NCBI GenBank assembly: GCA_910575255.1
Contig: CAJTEM010000011.1
Span: 81,723-145,722 of the forward strand
Origin: Lachnospiraceae bacterium
Lineage (GTDB): Bacteria; Bacillota; Clostridia; Lachnospirales; Lachnospiraceae
Reading direction: 5' to 3'
DNA: 64,000 nucleotides
A program made the position numbers and the translations under genes. The notes below the pieces were generated by a model, which worked only from the letters and a program-made list of their open reading frames with translations, was not told the DNA's origin and made no database searches. Shown here in pieces: positions 16,541-25,528 of this stretch. The number at the start of each line of letters is the position of its first letter. Position 1 is the first letter of the stretch.

Positions 16541-17350
16541 ATGATTTCACGAAGAAAAGGGGCAGCGGCAGGTCTGATGGCAGGGGTTCTGGCGGTAATG
16601 CCGGTGATGGGAAGCAGGGTAATGGCGGCGCCGGTGATTAATAGCGGGGAAGCTGACGCCCAAAGCTCTCATATGGCCGGACCTGGTCAGGAGGAGACCG
16701 TTCGTCCGGAGCGTTTTGTGCTGCCGGCCGGGGCACGGGTGCTGGTGGTAGTGGAGGGGACGGGGGGAAGCAGCTGCCAGGTATCGGTCTATGAACGGGA
16801 GACGGAAGGGAGCGCTGCCTGGAGCCTTAAGATGAGCACGCCAGGATATCTGGGACATAATGGTATGAGTAATCACCGCACCATGGGAGATATGACAACT
16901 CCTATCGGAGTGTTTCAGTTGAATACTCCCTTTGGACAGGCAGATCCGCTGCCTGGATTTCCGGAGGATTATGTCAAAGTGACAGAGAGCTATGTGTGGG
17001 AGTCCAGGACGAACCGTCTGACAGAGGCCAGCGAGGAGGACGGCGAGCGTGTGGGGACAAAGGGATATGCCGGGCATTATGACTATGTACTGGACAGTGG
17101 TTATAACAGAAATGCGATAGAAGGAAAAGGGGCGGCTTTGTTTCTGCATTGCTCGGTGGAGGGAGGAAGCGGATCCTCTGGCTGTGTGGCGATTCCGAAG
17201 GAACGGATGGCAGAGGTAATGCGCCTCTATGGAACCTATGGCAGGGCCTGCTATATTGCGCAGGCACCGAAGGGAACCTTTTCTCAGATCTATGATTCCT
17301 ACGGGACGAATCAGGGATTGTCACCGGACGGGGACTTTGAAAGGAATTAG
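16541..17350 (+). CDS. Secreted L,D-transpeptidase-like (YkuD-fold) protein
   Basis: Likely a cell-wall L,D-transpeptidase or carboxypeptidase relative. A signal peptide covers residues 1-30 ('GLMAGVLAVMPVMGSRVMAA'). The domain has 'MTTPIGVFQLNTPFG' (usual TPxGxF strand), His203 ('ALFLHCSVEGG') and the catalytic Cys215 in 'SSGCVAIP'. Classical enzymes have S-x-GC-[IV]-R; here the Arg is replaced by Ala217, so it belongs to a divergent branch. Ribosome site GGGGGAAGAGGAGAG precedes the ATG. It ends four bases before mscL, so the two are probably cotranscribed. Confidence 0.78.
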   Translation: MISRRKGAAAGLMAGVLAVMPVMGSRVMAAPVINSGEADAQSSHMAGPGQEETVRPERFVLPAGARVLVVVEGTGGSSCQVSVYERETEGSAAWSLKMSTPGYLGHNGMSNHRTMGDMTTPIGVFQLNTPFGQADPLPGFPEDYVKVTESYVWESRTNRLTEASEEDGERVGTKGYAGHYDYVLDSGYNRNAIEGKGAALFLHCSVEGGSGSSGCVAIPKERMAEVMRLYGTYGRACYIAQAPKGTFSQIYDSYGTNQGLSPDGDFERN

Positions 17351-17353
17351 TGT

Positions 17354-17764
17354 ATGAAGAAGTTTATCGAAGAATTTCGGGCATTTGCCCTGCGGGGAAA
17401 TGTAATGGATATGGCGGTCGGTGTGATCATCGGAGGTGCGTTTTCCGGGATTGTCACCTCATTGACCGACAATTTCATCAATCCGGTCTTGAATGTCTGT
17501 ACCGGGCATGCGACCTATACGCTGCAGGATGCGGCGGGGTTTGTGTCGGCTTTTGTATCATCGGTTGTGAACTTTATTATCATGGCCTTTATCCTGTTCT
17601 GCCTGATGAAGCTGGTGAACCGGGCAGCTGGCCTGGGAAAGAAAAAGGAGGAAAAGCCGGCGGCGCCGACGACAAAGATCTGTCCTTTTTGCAAGAGCGA
17701 GATTCCTCTGGCTGCCACCCGCTGTGCTCATTGCACTTCCGAGCTGCCGAAGGAGGAGAACTGA
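17354..17764 (+). CDS. mscL: Large-conductance mechanosensitive channel MscL with C-terminal zinc ribbon
   Basis: MscL opens under membrane tension to release solutes during osmotic downshock. Residues 1-95 match the family ('KKFIEEFRAFALRGNVMDMAVGVIIGGAFSGIVTSL', two membrane helices). The short cytoplasmic helix is followed by a Cys4 zinc-ribbon-like tail (CPFC and CAHC, about residues 112-129) that the classical channel lacks. Start at 17354, four bases after the upstream stop. A rho-independent-type hairpin lies 80 bases downstream. Confidence 0.93.
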   Translation: MKKFIEEFRAFALRGNVMDMAVGVIIGGAFSGIVTSLTDNFINPVLNVCTGHATYTLQDAAGFVSAFVSSVVNFIIMAFILFCLMKLVNRAAGLGKKKEEKPAAPTTKICPFCKSEIPLAATRCAHCTSELPKEEN

Positions 17765-17843
17765 TTCCTGTGAGGTGTGCACCGACCGAAGCGGAGAGCA
17801 GACCACATACCCCGCTGCTCTGCAGCGCACAGCAAGCCTGATG

Positions 17844-17863
17844 CCCCGTTGCTTGCAGCGGGG
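17844..17863 (+). terminator. Intrinsic terminator-like hairpin after mscL
   Basis: CCCCGTTGC / GCAGCGGGG stem (9 bp with one G-T pair, two-base loop), followed by TTGTTG. The T-run is poor, so termination strength is uncertain. Confidence 0.5.
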
Positions 17864-17886
17864 TTGTTGACTGAAAGACGGAGTTA

Positions 17887-19509
17887 ATGATGAAAAGACG
17901 AAATTGCTATCAAAGATCAGGAGTATTTCTGGCAGCAGTGCTGATTCTGACAACTGTTTTTTGCGTGGTATCAGAGGCAGCAGTGCCGGGAAAGCTGAAA
18001 TCCGTGACTTATGTGTCGGATGCCTGGGTGATTAACTTCTGGAATACAGAGAGCGACCATATGGAGGAGGAGCTGGCGCAGATTGCTGCGGATGGATTCA
18101 ACAGCATTGTGCTGGCGGTCCCCTGGCGGGAATTTCAGCCAGAGACAGCGCCGGTTTCTTATAACAGCTACGCATTTGCGAAGCTGGATCGGGTGATGCA
18201 GGCGGCGCAGGCGCAGGGATTGGGTGTGAGATTGAGAGTCAGCTATACCTGGGATCATTATGAGCGGGAGCAGCCCACAATGCGTTTCCGGAGAATGATG
18301 AAGGATGAGAAACTGCGTTCTGCCTGGTTGGAATATGTGGGAAAGCTGTATCAGTCAGTGTGCGGGTATGATAATTTCTGCGGAGGGTTTATTACCTGGG
18401 AGGATTTCTGGAATTATATGGAGGACGCTCCCGGATTATATACCGGGAGAACCGCCGGGGTGAAAGAGGCAGAGCAGATTGGCTTCCAGGAATATCTTAA
18501 AAAGCATTACACCCTGGCGGAGGTTCAGGAGTATTTTGGGCCGAAGGAGAGAATCAGGGATTATACCTCGGTGGGAATTCCCGGAAGAAACAGTCCGGCT
18601 TATCTGCTGTTTTACGAGTTTTACGATGAATACCTGATGGAGCTTTTGAATGAGGCGCAGCAGGTGTTTCCGGATCTGTCCATGGAGGTGCGTCTGGATG
18701 TGGATCCGGTCAAAGGCCGGGATGGATCGGATGTGGGAGCAGAGCACTTTAAGACCTTTCCGTGCGGGGAAGCATCGTACACGGCTTTGATGTACAGTGT
18801 TTCTATGGGACAGAAGGCGGGGAGTCTGATCACGGCAGCGGAAGCAGTGGCCATGACTGTGGAGCAGCTGCAATTGGTGAAGGCGCATAACGGAGGAAAG
18901 CCGATCTATATCGATCAGCTTCTTTATACGGACAGTACGCCGGGGTTTGAACAGAATGCCCGTCTGCGCCAGGAGGAGCTTGGCGATTATCTGATCATGC
19001 TTCCGGAAGTGCTAGACAGCTATACGAATGGCTATGCGGTCTGGAGCTACCGCAATTATGCGAATAATCCGGTGTACAACTGCCAGTTTGCCTTAGGAGA
19101 TCGGGGATGGGAGACCAGCCGCACCAGAATCGTACAGCGAGGGGGCAGCAGTCAGGCCCGTATCCAGGCAAACGGAAGCCTCTCCCAGGAGATCGGACAC
19201 TGGATATCAGGAAAGACCAGGTATGACAATCATGTACGGTTTACGGCAGACAGTGAAAGGCCGGTATGGGTATCAGTGAGATTGGGCTATCGGACAGAGG
19301 AGGTTCTGGTAGACGGAGAGATGCAGTTTGACCTGAATTTCGGGCCGACAGAATATGATCTGGTAGAATTCCGTGCCCGGGACGAGGTGTATCTGGATAA
19401 TATCTGTGTGTATAATTTTGTTCAGGACGGACAGGTGTATGATCTGGACGGAAACGCTCTTTCCTGTCTGGACGGACTGCGGACGCTGAACCGGCTGTTT
19501 GGTGAATGA
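17887..19509 (+). CDS. Secreted glycoside-hydrolase-like (TIM barrel) protein
   Basis: A 540-residue exported protein: signal peptide at about residues 10-31 ('GVFLAAVLILTTVFCVVSEA'). A barrel-like region follows with 'DGFNSIVLAVPWREFQP' (strand and aromatic/acidic residues typical of clan-A cellulase/mannanase-like enzymes), 'GGFITWEDFWNYME' (candidate acid residue) and 'GKPIYIDQLLYTD'/'GYAVWSYRNYANN' late-barrel strands. A C-terminal beta-sandwich of about 130 residues follows, possibly carbohydrate-binding. I infer a glycosidase of the GH5/GH42-like clan without being able to name the family or substrate. ATG 17887 or 17890 with GGAG upstream. Confidence 0.6.
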   Translation: MMKRRNCYQRSGVFLAAVLILTTVFCVVSEAAVPGKLKSVTYVSDAWVINFWNTESDHMEEELAQIAADGFNSIVLAVPWREFQPETAPVSYNSYAFAKLDRVMQAAQAQGLGVRLRVSYTWDHYEREQPTMRFRRMMKDEKLRSAWLEYVGKLYQSVCGYDNFCGGFITWEDFWNYMEDAPGLYTGRTAGVKEAEQIGFQEYLKKHYTLAEVQEYFGPKERIRDYTSVGIPGRNSPAYLLFYEFYDEYLMELLNEAQQVFPDLSMEVRLDVDPVKGRDGSDVGAEHFKTFPCGEASYTALMYSVSMGQKAGSLITAAEAVAMTVEQLQLVKAHNGGKPIYIDQLLYTDSTPGFEQNARLRQEELGDYLIMLPEVLDSYTNGYAVWSYRNYANNPVYNCQFALGDRGWETSRTRIVQRGGSSQARIQANGSLSQEIGHWISGKTRYDNHVRFTADSERPVWVSVRLGYRTEEVLVDGEMQFDLNFGPTEYDLVEFRARDEVYLDNICVYNFVQDGQVYDLDGNALSCLDGLRTLNRLFGE

Positions 19510-19644
19510 GATTCATGTATAGATTTTAAAAATTAAATGCATACTAACCTTGATATTGGATGATATCGATTTTTGCCTGGATACATTGGCCGGGAATGGC
19601 CGGTGTTCCATCATTTCATCTTATGAAGGAGGTATGCATTTATT

Positions 19645-19959
19645 ATGACAAAGCTGGATTGTACGGTAACAAACTGTCTGCATAATGCAGATAACTGCTG
19701 CTGCAAGCAGGCAATCATTGTGGATGGCCATGGGGCAAAGGAGCGGGAAGGCACCTGCTGCGGCAGTTTTGACGAGAACAAGGAGGGAGCCTTTAAAAAT
19801 ATTTTTAAGACTCCTGAAAGCCGCCTGGAGGTGGACTGCGAGGCAGTGAACTGCATTTATAATGAAGGACGTCACTGCCAGGCCGAGCATATTGATGTGT
19901 GCGGCGACGGCGCCAGCCGGGCGGAGCATACCCAGTGTGCAACCTTTACCGTGCGCTGA
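19645..19959 (+). CDS. DUF1540 cysteine-rich protein (two domains)
   Basis: Small 104-residue protein with two copies of the DUF1540 Cys pattern: 'LDCTVTNCLHNADNCCCKQAIIVDG..C' (residues 3-47) and 'VDCEAVNCIYNEGRHCQAEHIDVCG..C' (residues 60-99). Such proteins are common in spore-forming Clostridia, have no established biochemical role and probably bind metal. An AAGGAGG site lies 13 bases upstream. Own transcription unit: a hairpin follows the stop and the next gene is on the other strand. Confidence 0.88.
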   Translation: MTKLDCTVTNCLHNADNCCCKQAIIVDGHGAKEREGTCCGSFDENKEGAFKNIFKTPESRLEVDCEAVNCIYNEGRHCQAEHIDVCGDGASRAEHTQCATFTVR

Positions 19960-19966
19960 AAGCGCC

Positions 19967-19988
19967 CCGGAAGCCAATGCGCTTCCGG
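19967..19988. terminator. Convergent-gene hairpin
   Basis: CCGGAAGC / GCTTCCGG stem between the DUF1540 gene and the convergent transporter gene; it can act on either strand. T-rich sequence (TGCTTTTTCTTTTT) follows about 45 bases later on the + strand. Confidence 0.5.
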
Positions 19989-20040
19989 TACATAGCAGAT
20001 TCCTGCTGCAAAGTCAGGAGCTTCGTGCTGCTTTTTCTTT

Positions 20041-21369
20041 TTACGGAAATATGGTCTGGTAAATGCTGAAAAATCCGGTGAAAGAAACGATAATGACCAT
20101 AATGGGGGTCACAAACCGGATCAAAAAGAGCCATGCACCGGCAAAGGGAAATGGCACGTCATTCAGGCGGATCTCATCGATCAGCAGAGCAGGGTTCCAT
20201 TTCCAGCCGATGTAATAGCACATGAAGATGCCGCCAAACGGCAGGAAGATATTGTCAGTGAGCATGCATACAAAGTCAAAGATATTGTAATTGAGAATGG
20301 AAATCCCGGCCAGCGGGCCAAATGACAGGGAGCTGGGGATTCCGATAAGGAAGATGGCAACGGACAGGAGGACAACTGCTTTTCTGCGGCTCCAGTGCCA
20401 GCTGCCGATCACAAAGGAGACGGATACCTCGAGGAGGGCCACTGCGCTGGTCAGGGCCGCGAAAAGCACCAGCAAAAAGAACAGGGCTGCGAAGAGGGGG
20501 CCTCCGGCCATGGCGGAGAATACCTCAGGCAGGGTAACGAATATCAACCCGGGTCCTGAGGCCGGTTCCAGCCCGCAGGCGAATACAGCGGGAAAGATGG
20601 CAATCCCGGCCAGTACTGCCATACAGGTATCCAGCACAGCGATCTGAATGCAGCCTTTGGGAATGCTCACATCCTTATGCAGATAGCTGCCGTAGGTGAT
20701 GGTAATGCCCATACACAGACTCAGGGAATAGAAGACCTGTCCCAGAGCGGCGCTGACAGAATGGATGCTGAAGTCATCCAGCTTTGGCGTAAGGACAAAG
20801 GACAGCCCGGCGGCAGCGCCCGGCAGGGTGAGTCCGCGCACAATGATAATCAGCAGAATCACAAAAAGAGCGGGCATCATGAATTTGCTCGTTTTTTCAA
20901 TGCCGCTGACACCGAAATAGCAGATCAGGGCAGTGGAAAGCATAAAAAGAAAGAACCAGATGAGAGGCTCTGTCGGATGACCGATGAAGGCGGAAAAATC
21001 CTCTGGCGCCCGTGCGGTAAGGGTATAGCTGAAGAAATATTTGATAATCCAGCCGCCGATCACTGCATAGTAGGACAGGATAAAGAAGGCTGCCAGAACG
21101 CCGAAATAACCGACGATCCGTGCATGCGGATGGACGCTGTCATAGGCCAGAACCGGATTATGGCCGGTCTTGCGCCCCAGCGACATCTCGGTGATCATGA
21201 CCGGAATGCCCAGAAGCCCGATAAAGATCAGATAGGCAGCCAGAAAAGGAAAGCCGCCGTTGCGTCCCATGAGATAGGGAAATTTCCATAGATTGCCGAG
21301 GCCGATCGCGGCGCCGGCGGTTGCGAGAATGAAGCCCATTTTACTGGCCCATTTGTTGGTCGATTTCAT
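20041..21369 (-). CDS. Sodium-dependent transporter, NSS (neurotransmitter:sodium symporter) family
   Basis: Imports an amino acid or amine with Na+. The 442-residue, roughly 11-helix protein begins with the family signature 'WASKMGFILATAGAAIGLGNLWKFPYLMGRNGG' (helix 1 substrate and Na+ site). It continues with 'PVMITEMSLGRKTG' and 'LGQVFYSLSLCMGITITYGSYL' (helix 6 region). Bacterial NSS members commonly transport Trp, Tyr, Leu or similar; the substrate cannot be told. It is expressed divergently from nothing adjacent; tcdA lies immediately upstream on the same strand with a 22-base gap, so the two may be cotranscribed. Confidence 0.9.
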   Translation of the reverse strand: MKSTNKWASKMGFILATAGAAIGLGNLWKFPYLMGRNGGFPFLAAYLIFIGLLGIPVMITEMSLGRKTGHNPVLAYDSVHPHARIVGYFGVLAAFFILSYYAVIGGWIIKYFFSYTLTARAPEDFSAFIGHPTEPLIWFFLFMLSTALICYFGVSGIEKTSKFMMPALFVILLIIIVRGLTLPGAAAGLSFVLTPKLDDFSIHSVSAALGQVFYSLSLCMGITITYGSYLHKDVSIPKGCIQIAVLDTCMAVLAGIAIFPAVFACGLEPASGPGLIFVTLPEVFSAMAGGPLFAALFFLLVLFAALTSAVALLEVSVSFVIGSWHWSRRKAVVLLSVAIFLIGIPSSLSFGPLAGISILNYNIFDFVCMLTDNIFLPFGGIFMCYYIGWKWNPALLIDEIRLNDVPFPFAGAWLFLIRFVTPIMVIIVSFTGFFSIYQTIFP

Positions 21370-21391
21370 ACGATTCCCCCTTGTAAAAATA

Positions 21392-22108
21392 TTATGAGAT
21401 ATTCAGAATTTCCCTTACGGCCTCACCGGCGATCAAAAGCCCGGCCACCGGAGGAACAAAGGAAATGCTTCCCGGTATCTGACGCCGGCTGCTCTCCTCA
21501 TCGGATGAGGGAGACGGCGGAATCGGTATCTCCTTAGAGTACAGAACCTTGAGACGGTCAATGCCCATCTTTTTTAATTCCCGCCGCATGACACGGCACA
21601 GGGGACAGACCGAGGTCTGAGAGATGTCGGTGATTTCAAAGCTCTCTCCGTGAAGCTTGTTGCCGGTTCCCATGGAAGAGATCAGCGGGATCTTCTGCTC
21701 ATGGGCATAGCGGACAATCGCCAGCTTGGCGGAGACCGTGTCGATGGCATCAATGATATAATCGACATGGCCGATGGTATGCATCAAAGCATTCAGATTA
21801 TCCGGCAGTACGAAGACTTCGCAGGTATCTACCCGGGCAGCCGGATGGATATCCAGAATCCGTTCTTTCATAATCCGGGTCTTAAGCTGTCCGAGGGTGC
21901 TGTGGGCTGCAATGCTTTGGCGGTTGATATTTGTCAGGGAAACTCTGTCATTGTCTATCAGCACGAGGTGTCCGATCCCGCATCGGGCCAATGCCTCAAT
22001 ACAATGGGAGCCGACACCTCCCACACCGAATACGGCGATGGTGGTGCCGGCCAGCTGCTGCTGTCTGTCGGTTCCGATTAACCGTTCTGTTCTGGAAAAT
22101 TCATTCAT
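21392..22108 (-). CDS. tcdA: tRNA threonylcarbamoyladenosine dehydratase (TcdA, ThiF/E1-like)
   Basis: Converts t6A37 in tRNA to its cyclic form using ATP. The 238-residue protein shows the E1-like Rossmann motif 'IAVFGVGGVGSHCIEALARCGIGHLVLIDNDRVSLTNINRQ', the downstream 'DYIIDAIDTVSAKLAIV' and a Cys pair 'CPLCRVMRREL' typical of TcdA/CsdL. Length and order agree with the family. The neighbouring Rrf2 regulator upstream on the same strand is a common Clostridial arrangement. Confidence 0.92.
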   Translation of the reverse strand: MNEFSRTERLIGTDRQQQLAGTTIAVFGVGGVGSHCIEALARCGIGHLVLIDNDRVSLTNINRQSIAAHSTLGQLKTRIMKERILDIHPAARVDTCEVFVLPDNLNALMHTIGHVDYIIDAIDTVSAKLAIVRYAHEQKIPLISSMGTGNKLHGESFEITDISQTSVCPLCRVMRRELKKMGIDRLKVLYSKEIPIPPSPSSDEESSRRQIPGSISFVPPVAGLLIAGEAVREILNIS

Positions 22109-22147
22109 GAATATTCACTGCTCCTTGGGTCATCTTGTCGGTAATGT

Positions 22148-22579
22148 TTACATCAGGTGGTCATTGGGGCGTTTTTTCTGCTCTTCGATCAGATCTGCCA
22201 GGGTTACGTTATCTACGACCTGGTTGATGGCATCACGCAACTGCTTCCAGACAGTCAGAGCCGCACAATAGGAAGCGCGTTCACACTGGTTGATGTCATC
22301 ATCCAGACAGGCGACCGGAGAAAGGCTGCCTTCGGTCTGGCGGAGAATCATGCCTACCGTGTACTCCTCCGGCTTTCGGGTCAGCATATAGCCGCCCTGG
22401 GCGCCTCGGCTGCTGCGGACGTATCCCGCACGATGCAGCAGGGTTACGATCTGTTCCAGATACTTGTCGGAGATACCCTGTCGAATAGCCACCTGGCTGA
22501 TCTTTGTGCATTGATCCAGGTTCAAACCAAACTCAATCATCATGCGAAGGGCATACCGCCCTTTGGTAGAAATCTTCAT
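22148..22579 (-). CDS. Rrf2-family (IscR-like) transcriptional regulator
   Basis: Winged-helix regulator of 143 residues. 'MKISTKGRYALRMMIEFG' and 'QGISDKYLEQIVTLLHRAGYVRSSRGAQGGYML' are the Rrf2 signature. Three cysteines (Cys91, Cys99, Cys105) sit at nearly the positions of the [2Fe-2S] ligands of IscR, so a cluster-sensing role is plausible. Start at 22579, with AAGGAG upstream; a further in-frame ATG at 22600 lacks a ribosome site. No iscS or iscU gene is adjacent in this window, so its targets are unknown. Confidence 0.9.
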   Translation of the reverse strand: MKISTKGRYALRMMIEFGLNLDQCTKISQVAIRQGISDKYLEQIVTLLHRAGYVRSSRGAQGGYMLTRKPEEYTVGMILRQTEGSLSPVACLDDDINQCERASYCAALTVWKQLRDAINQVVDNVTLADLIEEQKKRPNDHLM

Positions 22580-22727
22580 ACTTCCACGCTCCTTATCCAT
22601 CAGGCAAGTTCATGTGGCAGCCGCCGGCAGGTGTCAAGCCATTCCTGCCGCATGCGAATCAGCAAAACAGCGTTTCGGTTTCAAAAATGACGACATAGAG
22701 ATGCTGTTGAGTTGATTCGTTACTATT

Positions 22728-22755
22728 ATTGTACAAAATAATCGGGCAAAAGTAA
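22728..22755 (-). promoter_or_regulatory. Candidate promoter for the Rrf2 regulator
   Basis: On the minus strand TTACTT, 16-base spacer, TACAAT, about 150 bases upstream of the start codon and in an AT-rich patch next to palindromic element copy B. Consensus match only. Confidence 0.35.
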
Positions 22756-22796
22756 ATAGGCACTATTGCCGAATGAGAGGGAAATAAGGTATAATT

Positions 22797-23164
22797 GTTA
22801 CTGTTCACGGGTCAATGTCATTTAGTTAAGTTTTACCAGAAGGTACGCCTTGGAAAAGAGGTGGGAGGCGGCCAGAAATGGTCTGCTGCTTTTTCCGGTT
22901 TCGAGATTCACAGAAAACCTGCCACTGGCAGCTTTTCTGCGTGCTAAGGCAAAGAATTCCTAAAATCCCTGATTTTTGCTAAAAGCGAAACAAAAATCCC
23001 CAAACTCGCTTCGCTCAGACAGAGTGGATTTTTGTTTCAACGCAAAACTCAGGAATTTAAGGACTTCTAAATCTCTGCAAAGTCAAAATCTGCAGACTAT
23101 TTCTGGCCGCCTCCCACCTCTTTTCCAAGGCTGAATATTCTCAGAATTTAACTAAATGACATTG
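22797..23164 (+). repeat. Palindromic intergenic element, copy B (longest)
   Basis: Begins with GTTACTGTTCAC (22797-22808). Perfect terminal inverted repeats follow: CAATGTCATTTAGTTAA (22813-22829) and TTAACTAAATGACATTG (23148-23164). The stem is about 46 bp (22848-22893 with 23085-23130), having one G-T pair and two true mismatches near its inner end. The internal loop CCGGTTTCGAGATT / AATCTCTGCAAAGTC is conserved. The apical part is longer than in the other copies, with two extra small hairpins: AGAAAACCTGCC..GGCAGCTTTTCT, and one around CAAACTCGCTTCGCTC. It occupies the 5' intergenic region between the divergent Rrf2 and nadE genes. Confidence 0.87.
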
Positions 23165-23419
23165 GTTCACGGGTTCCGGGAGGTACGCCAGGGAAGAGGG
23201 GAGAAACGCGGCCGGAAATGGTCTGCTGTTTTTCCGGTTTCGAGATCAAGAATTCCTAAAATCCACAAACTCGCTTCTCTCAGACAGTGTGGATTTTCGT
23301 TTCAACGCAAAACTCAGTGATTCAAGGACTTCTGAATCTTTGCAAAGTCAAAAGCAGCAGACCATTTCCGGCCGCGTTTCTCCCCTCTTCCCTGGCTGTG
23401 TTTCTCGTTTCCTTAACTA
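23165..23419 (+). repeat. Palindromic intergenic element, copy C (tandem to copy B)
   Basis: Lies immediately beside copy B without its own left terminal repeat. The left end reads GGTTCACGGGTTCCGGGAGGTACGCC-like sequence; the right end is TTAACTAACT. Stem of 45 bp (23188-23232 with 23351-23395), with one G-T pair as the only imperfection. The apical hairpin carries AATCCACAAACTCGC / CAGTGTGGATT as in copy D. The stem sequence is unrelated to that of copy B except for the distal GAAATGGTCTGC block, although the two are adjacent. Confidence 0.85.
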
Positions 23420-23447
23420 ACTATCTCTTGACAGCCTTGCCTAATTT

Positions 23448-23520
23448 CCGGTGAATCAATCATCTGCTATTGATTCAGCGAAATTTAACAATGATGTACT
23501 ATGATAATTGTGAACAGTAA
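23448..23520 (+). repeat. Short inverted repeat shared with 50.8 kb, plus GTGAACAGTAA box
   Basis: TGAATCAAT / ATTGATTCA inverted repeat. The segment 23469-23501 is then nearly identical (three mismatches and one gap over 34 bases) to 50797-50830. It ends with GTGAACAGTAA at 23510-23520, about 60 bases before the nadE start codon. Possibly the end of another mobile or structured element; it may also contain the nadE promoter. Confidence 0.55.
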
Positions 23521-23581
23521 GGTATACTTGGTTGGAAAAGAGAGGGTGGCGGCCGGGAGAGGACGCAGAAGGGAGAAAAAG

Positions 23582-25528
23582 ATGAAGGATGGATTTTTTC
23601 GTGCAGCGGCGGTTACGCCGGAGATCCGGGTGGCGGATCCGGAATATAACAGAGAGCAGATCTGCAGGCTGATTGAGGAGGGGGCAAAGTCAGGAGCCGC
23701 GATGATGGTGTTTCCGGAGCTGTGCCTGACAGCCTACACCTGTGGAGATCTGTTTTTGCAGACGCCGCTTATTAAGAGTGCCAGGGAAGAGCTTTTGAAG
23801 ATTGCGGAGTGTACAGCGGATAAGAACATGCTGGTGTTTGTTGGCCTGCCGTGGGAGCACGGCGGTAAGCTTTATAATGTGGCAGCGGTATTATCGGGGG
23901 GAAAATTGCTGGGGATTGTGCCCAAGACGCATCTGCCCAATTATTCTGAGTTTTATGAGCAGCGGCATTTTACGGCCGGGATGGAGTCTCCGGTGATGAC
24001 CGGGTGGCAGGGAGGATCCGTGCCTATGGGCAGCCGGCTTTTGTTCCGATGCAGGGAATTTCCTTCGCTGTTAGTGGCAGCGGAGGTCTGCGAGGATGTG
24101 TGGGTGCCATGTCCGCCCAGTATTCAGCATGCCCTGGCAGGAGCGCTGGTAATTGCCAACTGCTCGGCAAGCGATGAGACCGTGGGGAAGGACAGCTACC
24201 GCAGGGAGCTGATAGCCGGACAGTCGGCACGGCTGATGTGCGGATATGTGTATGCCAATGCCGGTGAAGGGGAATCCACCCAGGATCTCGTCTTCGGCGG
24301 TCACAATATCATTGCGGAAAACGGGACCGTGCTGGCGGTATCCAGACGCTTTGTGCCAGAGAGCATCTGTGCAGATCTGGATCTGGAGCGGCTTTTGGGT
24401 GAGCGTCGGCGTGCCAATACGTATCCGGAACAGAGAGCGGGCGGGTATCTGACCGTGGAATTCTCGCTGAATCCGGAGAGGATGGAGAAACGGCAGCAGG
24501 AAAAGCTGCTTCGCAGGCTGGAAAGCCGCCCCTTTGTGCCGGGAGATGCCGGGGAGAGGAGCCGCCGGTGTGAGGAGATCTTTGCGATTCAGGCAATGGG
24601 CCTGAAGAAACGTCTTCAGCATACGGGCTGCAAGGATGTGGTGCTGGGGATTTCTGGCGGTCTGGATTCCACTCTGGCGCTGATGGTAGCGGCACGGGCC
24701 TTTGATCTTCTGGGGCTTCCCCGCAGGCAGATCCATGCGGTCACCATGCCCTGCTTCGGAACCACAGACCGTACCTATCAGAATGCCTGCCAGATGACGA
24801 GAAAGCTGGGAGCGTCACTGAGAGAGGCGGATATCAGGAAAGCAGTGCAGCAGCATTTTGCGGATATCGGGCAGGATTTGTCTGTGCATGACGTGACTTA
24901 TGAGAATGCACAGGCCAGGGAGCGGACTCAGGTGCTGATGGATATTGCCAATCAGGTGAATGGCCTGGTGGTAGGAACCGGGGACATGTCTGAGTTGGCC
25001 CTGGGCTGGGCGACTTATAATGGGGATCACATGTCCATGTACGGGGTGAATGCCTCAGTGCCCAAGACCCTGGTGCGTCATCTGGTGCGCTATTATGCGG
25101 ACGTTTGTGAGGAGAAGGCGCTGCGGGAGGTGCTTCTGGATGTATTGGACACTCCGGTCAGCCCGGAGCTTTTGCCGCCGGAGGACGGAGCCATTTCCCA
25201 GAAGACAGAGGATCTGGTGGGACCCTATGAGCTGCATGACTTTTTCCTCTATCATATGCTGCGTTTTGGCTATATGCCGTCCAAGATCTACCGCATGGCT
25301 TTGCGGGCCTTTGAGGGAGAATATGACAGTGCAGAGATCGGGAAATGGCTGCGGGTCTTTTACCGACGGTTTTTTACCCAGCAGTTTAAGCGTTCCTGTC
25401 TGCCGGACGGACCCAAGGTGGGTTCGGTGGCAGTGTCGCCGCGGGGGGATCTGCGGATGCCCAGCGATGCCGTAAGCCGGATTTGGATGGCAGATCTGGA
25501 GAAACTGGGAAAGGATGGACAGGCATGA
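23582..25528 (+). CDS. nadE: Glutamine-dependent NAD+ synthetase
   Basis: Makes NAD+ from nicotinate adenine dinucleotide with glutamine as ammonia donor. The start at 23582 follows AGAAGGGAG; an upstream reading would run into repeat sequence. The N-terminal nitrilase-like glutaminase domain (about 1-300) has '[18 protein letters not shown]' (Glu), '[17 protein letters not shown]' (Lys) and '[14 protein letters not shown]' (Cys nucleophile). The C-terminal synthetase (about 330-640) has the P-loop '[21 protein letters not shown]', '[26 protein letters not shown]' and '[26 protein letters not shown]'. 648 residues, full length. Translationally coupled to the methyltransferase gene (ATGA overlap). 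Confidence 0.96.
   Translation: MKDGFFRAAAVTPEIRVADPEYNREQICRLIEEGAKSGAAMMVFPELCLTAYTCGDLFLQTPLIKSAREELLKIAECTADKNMLVFVGLPWEHGGKLYNVAAVLSGGKLLGIVPKTHLPNYSEFYEQRHFTAGMESPVMTGWQGGSVPMGSRLLFRCREFPSLLVAAEVCEDVWVPCPPSIQHALAGALVIANCSASDETVGKDSYRRELIAGQSARLMCGYVYANAGEGESTQDLVFGGHNIIAENGTVLAVSRRFVPESICADLDLERLLGERRRANTYPEQRAGGYLTVEFSLNPERMEKRQQEKLLRRLESRPFVPGDAGERSRRCEEIFAIQAMGLKKRLQHTGCKDVVLGISGGLDSTLALMVAARAFDLLGLPRRQIHAVTMPCFGTTDRTYQNACQMTRKLGASLREADIRKAVQQHFADIGQDLSVHDVTYENAQARERTQVLMDIANQVNGLVVGTGDMSELALGWATYNGDHMSMYGVNASVPKTLVRHLVRYYADVCEEKALREVLLDVLDTPVSPELLPPEDGAISQKTEDLVGPYELHDFFLYHMLRFGYMPSKIYRMALRAFEGEYDSAEIGKWLRVFYRRFFTQQFKRSCLPDGPKVGSVAVSPRGDLRMPSDAVSRIWMADLEKLGKDGQA

Noticed and set aside
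22797..23419. Retron or group II intron
   Set aside because: Long stems suggested it, but no reverse transcriptase gene and no domain V-like or msr/msd layout was found in the window.
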